Below are positions 61,664-64,000 of a stretch of 64,000 nt of DNA, piece by piece (the stretch's first letter is position 1; each line of letters opens with the position of its first letter). The stretch comes from JBBQFI01 sp038321775 (GTDB lineage Bacteria > Verrucomicrobiota > Verrucomicrobiia > Chthoniobacterales > UBA10450). Under the pieces are notes generated by a model. It saw only the letters and a program-made list of their open reading frames with translations, was not told the origin of the DNA and did no database searches. The stretch is taken from positions 12,282 through 76,281 of the forward strand of contig JBBQFI010000012.1 in assembly GCA_038321775.1 (NCBI GenBank), in the 5' to 3' direction. The position numbers were made by a program, and so were the translations under genes.

Positions 61664-63082
61664 ATGGCTTTTGATCTGAAGGAAATTGTGGCCGCGCGGC
61701 TCGGGGAGAATTACGAGCTGCATCATCGCCACCTAAACCGCACGCTCGTCGACGCGCAGCGCGTAATCGGTTTCGACAAGGTCTATGCGCGAGCGGAAGG
61801 CGCGTATCTCTACGACATGGATAACACGCCGTATCTCGATTTCCTCAGCGGATACAGCGTCTTCAACATCGGACGTAACCATCCTGCCGTGAAAAAGGCC
61901 ATCCGCGATGTGCTCGATCTTGACCTGCCGAACATGGTGCAGATGGATTGCTCGCTCCTCAGTGGCCTGTTGGCGGAGGCGATCACCAAGCGCACGCCGC
62001 CACATCTCGACGCTGTTTTCTTTTGCAACTCCGGCACCGAAGCGATGGAAGGCGCATTGAAGTTTGCGCGCGCTGCTACTGGTAAGTCGCGCGTCCTCTC
62101 ACTCGAAAGCGCTTTCCATGGATTAAGTCTGGGATCGCTCTCACTCATGGGTTGCGAAAGTTTCACCGAAGGTTTCGGAAAATTGATGGAGGGTTTCGAA
62201 ACGCGCATAGCGCTCGACGATATCGCCGCGCTCGAACGCGAACTTTCCAAACGCGATGTCGCCGCGTTCGTCATCGAGCCGGTGCAAGGTAAAGGCTGCA
62301 AATCGCCGCAGACCAACTTCTTTGTTCGTGCGCAGGAGCTTTGCCGGAAATACGGCGCGCTTTTAATTTCAGATGAAGTGCAAACCGGTCTTGGTCGCAC
62401 GGGAAAAATGTTTGGCTTTCAACATTGGAATCTCGAGCCGGATATCATCACCCTCGCGAAAACGCTCAGTGGCGGTTACGTGCCGTGCGGAGCGATCGTC
62501 GCTCGACGCGAAGTCTACCAAAAAACATTCAGCCGCATGGATCGTTGTGTCGTTCATTCGACTACGTTCGGTCGCAATAACCTGGCCATGGCCTGCGGTC
62601 TTGCTTCCCTCGACGTGATCGACAATGAGAATCTGGTCGAGAATTCCGCGAAAATGGGAACGCTCTTGATGGAACGCATCGACGCATTGCGGTCGAAACA
62701 TTCCTTCATCAAAGAAGTGCGTGGCAAGGGTCTCATCATCGCGATCGAATTTCACGAGCCTAACGAGTTCAAGTTACGCATGGCCTGGAAACTTTTACAC
62801 AAAGTCAACAAGGTCCTCTTTGCGCAAATGGTCGTCTCGCAGCTCCTCGCGAAACATCGTATCCTCACCCAGGTCGCCGGCCATGCCATGGATGTCGTGA
62901 AAATTTTACCGCCGCTCATGATTGGCGAGCGCGAAGTCGACATGTTCGTCAATTCACTCGATGCCACGCTGATGGAATGCCGCAAGTTCCCCGGGCCTAT
63001 GTGGGAGCTTGGCAATAACTTTGTGAAACACGCGCTGCGTTCAAAGCGCGCCGACAAACAGCCCAATCCCGTTCCGGCTTAA
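61664..63082 (+). CDS. Class-III PLP-dependent aminotransferase
   Basis: 472-residue pyridoxal-phosphate enzyme of the ornithine/acetylornithine/GABA aminotransferase fold. Conserved points: FLSGYSVFNIGRNHPAV, CNSGTEAMEGALKFARA, ISDEVQTGLGRTGKMF, and the PLP-Lys in TLAKTLSGGYVP near residue 270. It resembles the family that includes the hopanoid enzyme HpnO, which adds an amino group to bacteriohopane side chains; a squalene/phytoene synthase is present at 22.4 kb. Without cyclase genes this remains a possibility beside ordinary amino-acid transamination. Start ATG 61664. It ends near the tRNA-Ala. Confidence 0.85.
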   Translation: MAFDLKEIVAARLGENYELHHRHLNRTLVDAQRVIGFDKVYARAEGAYLYDMDNTPYLDFLSGYSVFNIGRNHPAVKKAIRDVLDLDLPNMVQMDCSLLSGLLAEAITKRTPPHLDAVFFCNSGTEAMEGALKFARAATGKSRVLSLESAFHGLSLGSLSLMGCESFTEGFGKLMEGFETRIALDDIAALERELSKRDVAAFVIEPVQGKGCKSPQTNFFVRAQELCRKYGALLISDEVQTGLGRTGKMFGFQHWNLEPDIITLAKTLSGGYVPCGAIVARREVYQKTFSRMDRCVVHSTTFGRNNLAMACGLASLDVIDNENLVENSAKMGTLLMERIDALRSKHSFIKEVRGKGLIIAIEFHEPNEFKLRMAWKLLHKVNKVLFAQMVVSQLLAKHRILTQVAGHAMDVVKILPPLMIGEREVDMFVNSLDATLMECRKFPGPMWELGNNFVKHALRSKRADKQPNPVPA

Positions 63083-63096
63083 ACGAGGCCGCAACG

Positions 63097-63117
63097 ACGC
63101 GGGGCCTGTCCCCGCGT
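63097..63117 (+). repeat. GC-rich hairpin after the aminotransferase
   Basis: Eight-bp stem ACGCGGGG/CCCCGCGT with a five-base loop lies 15 bp after the stop. There is no T-run, so it is at most a weak terminator. Confidence 0.45.
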
Positions 63118-63202
63118 TCGTACCCGCAAGTTGATAAGAGTCCGCCTTCGCCAGAGCTGCGGCGCGACAGCCTTCGCTTGCCACTCGGCGACGAGCGAAA
63201 AC

Positions 63203-63298
63203 TGGAGGCAAGGGGATTGACTCCCGTCCATCCGAAAATGATTCCCTATTCGATTAGACGTTGCCCCACGCCTTTCAGGCTTTGGAGGCAAGGGGATT
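63203..63298. repeat. Direct repeat of the tRNA-Ala 3-prime end
   Basis: The 16-base word TGGAGGCAAGGGGATT appears at 63283-63298, where it is the 3-prime end of tRNA-Ala, and exactly again at 63203-63218. The 80-bp spacing carries no integrase. The second copy looks like a partial tRNA duplicate or an att-type scar. Confidence 0.7.
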
Positions 63299-63355
63299 CG
63301 AACCCCTGACATCCAGCTTGCAAAGCTGGCGCTCTACCAACTGAGCTATGCCCCC
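63283..63355 (-). tRNA. tRNA-Ala(UGC)
   Basis: A 73-base cloverleaf on the minus strand: acceptor GGGGGCA/TGCCTCC with discriminator A, D-arm, anticodon loop TTTGCAA within a CCAGC/GCTGG stem giving UGC, and T-loop TTCGAAT. It lies 424 bp downstream of the 16S end on the same strand. A strong terminator intervenes, so it is probably its own transcription unit. Confidence 0.95.

Positions 63356-64000
<645 letters not shown>

Larger units (their letters stand above)
1690..62766. repeat. Dispersed over-represented octamer CCTAACGA/TCGTTAGG
   Basis: By eye, 29 exact copies of CCTAACGA on either strand start at 1690, 3675, 4663, 6091, 6413, 13898, 15972, 20150, 21252, 22649, 23712, 25674, 30519, 31493, 34099, 40738, 41214, 42658, 43050, 44220, 48220, 49798, 51017, 53334, 56530, 57092, 58999, 59958 and 62759. 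Twenty-two extend to GCCTAACGA and 13 to GCCTAACGAG. Three more share seven bases (36651, 39409, 40093). Composition predicts about two copies. Sixteen read CCTAACGA forward and 13 reverse. Confidence 0.85.

Noticed and set aside
1690..62766. The CCTAACGA word as a by-product of a recurrent peptide such as Pro-Asn-Glu or Ser-Leu-Gly
   Set aside because: It is read in at least four phases, as stop codons, and between genes, so no single peptide can explain it.
1690..62766. The CCTAACGA word as a KOPS- or Chi-type polar signal
   Set aside because: Sixteen copies point one way and thirteen the other in 64 kb, without a clear bias; only a genome-wide test could revive the idea.
63079..63312. A 77-codon minus-strand frame beginning MSGVRIPLPP
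   Set aside because: It runs through the tRNA-Ala gene and its partial copy; such frames are a known by-product of tRNA sequence and have no coding support.

Overview
The window looks like a chromosomal segment of a soil-type Verrucomicrobiota bacterium, most likely the Chthoniobacterales/Spartobacteria side. The evidence is indirect: secreted proteins ending in a roughly 115-residue C-terminal domain that I associate with this phylum, PEP-CTERM proteins, a bactofilin, a Dop-type Pup enzyme, LPS-core enzymes of a diderm cell, and moderately GC-rich sequence with GTG and TTG starts. The 16S fragment at the right edge is too short for me to classify by eye. Gene density is high and almost all genes are housekeeping or metabolic. 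I see no prophage, CRISPR array, transposase or biosynthetic cluster.

Layout. 1-1.3 kb: molybdate transporter modC (cut by the edge), modB and a decayed modA end. 1.4-6.3 kb: two secreted proteins sharing a C-terminal domain, around a solitary Dop-like gene and an XRE regulator. 6.4-8.5 kb: two-component system. 8.6-11.2 kb: MBL-fold hydrolase, a headless Lcl-domain fragment and an EamA transporter. 11.2-17.5 kb: MsbA-like exporter with three glycosyltransferases, then STAS and HAD proteins. 17.6-23.7 kb: a GluQRS remnant, FHA protein, lepA, lepB, a polytopic membrane protein, squalene/phytoene synthase and a glycine-zipper lipoprotein. 23.8-31.6 kb: UbiD, a lipoprotein, the molybdenum cofactor genes moaA-moaC-mog, a Tat-exported phosphoesterase, an M23 peptidase, small secreted proteins and a PHP phosphatase. 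31.6-34.9 kb: dnaX-ybaB and a phospholipase-D-like protein. 35-39 kb: an MBOAT/SGNH acylation pair and a P1 peptidase. 39-46 kb: a CHRD/PEP-CTERM protein, ClC channel, aldo/keto reductase, OCD-family enzyme, bactofilin and an mhqO-mhqD-like pair. 46-53.3 kb: a nonsense-broken gene, two exported MDR oxidoreductases, a DUF4126 protein, TPR and helical-repeat proteins, a PEP-CTERM protein and a yellow/MRJP remnant. 53.4-61 kb: tRNA-Val, a basic repeat protein, two aldo/keto reductases and the purine operon purL-purF-purM. 61-64 kb: a small membrane protein, a class-III aminotransferase, tRNA-Ala and the 3-prime end of a 16S rRNA gene.

Together the genes cover molybdate uptake plus cofactor synthesis, LPS core assembly and export, de novo purine synthesis, detoxification of quinones and carbonyls, and envelope proteins. 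The most unusual signal is not a gene. The octamer CCTAACGA (or its complement TCGTTAGG) occurs 29 times by eye where about two are expected. It is in both orientations, in at least four codon phases and between genes, and in five places it supplies a stop codon. This looks like a DNA-level word under selection, for example an uptake signal or a site for a chromosome-organising protein. The second notable feature is a 16S rRNA gene closed by its own terminator with no 23S gene beside it.
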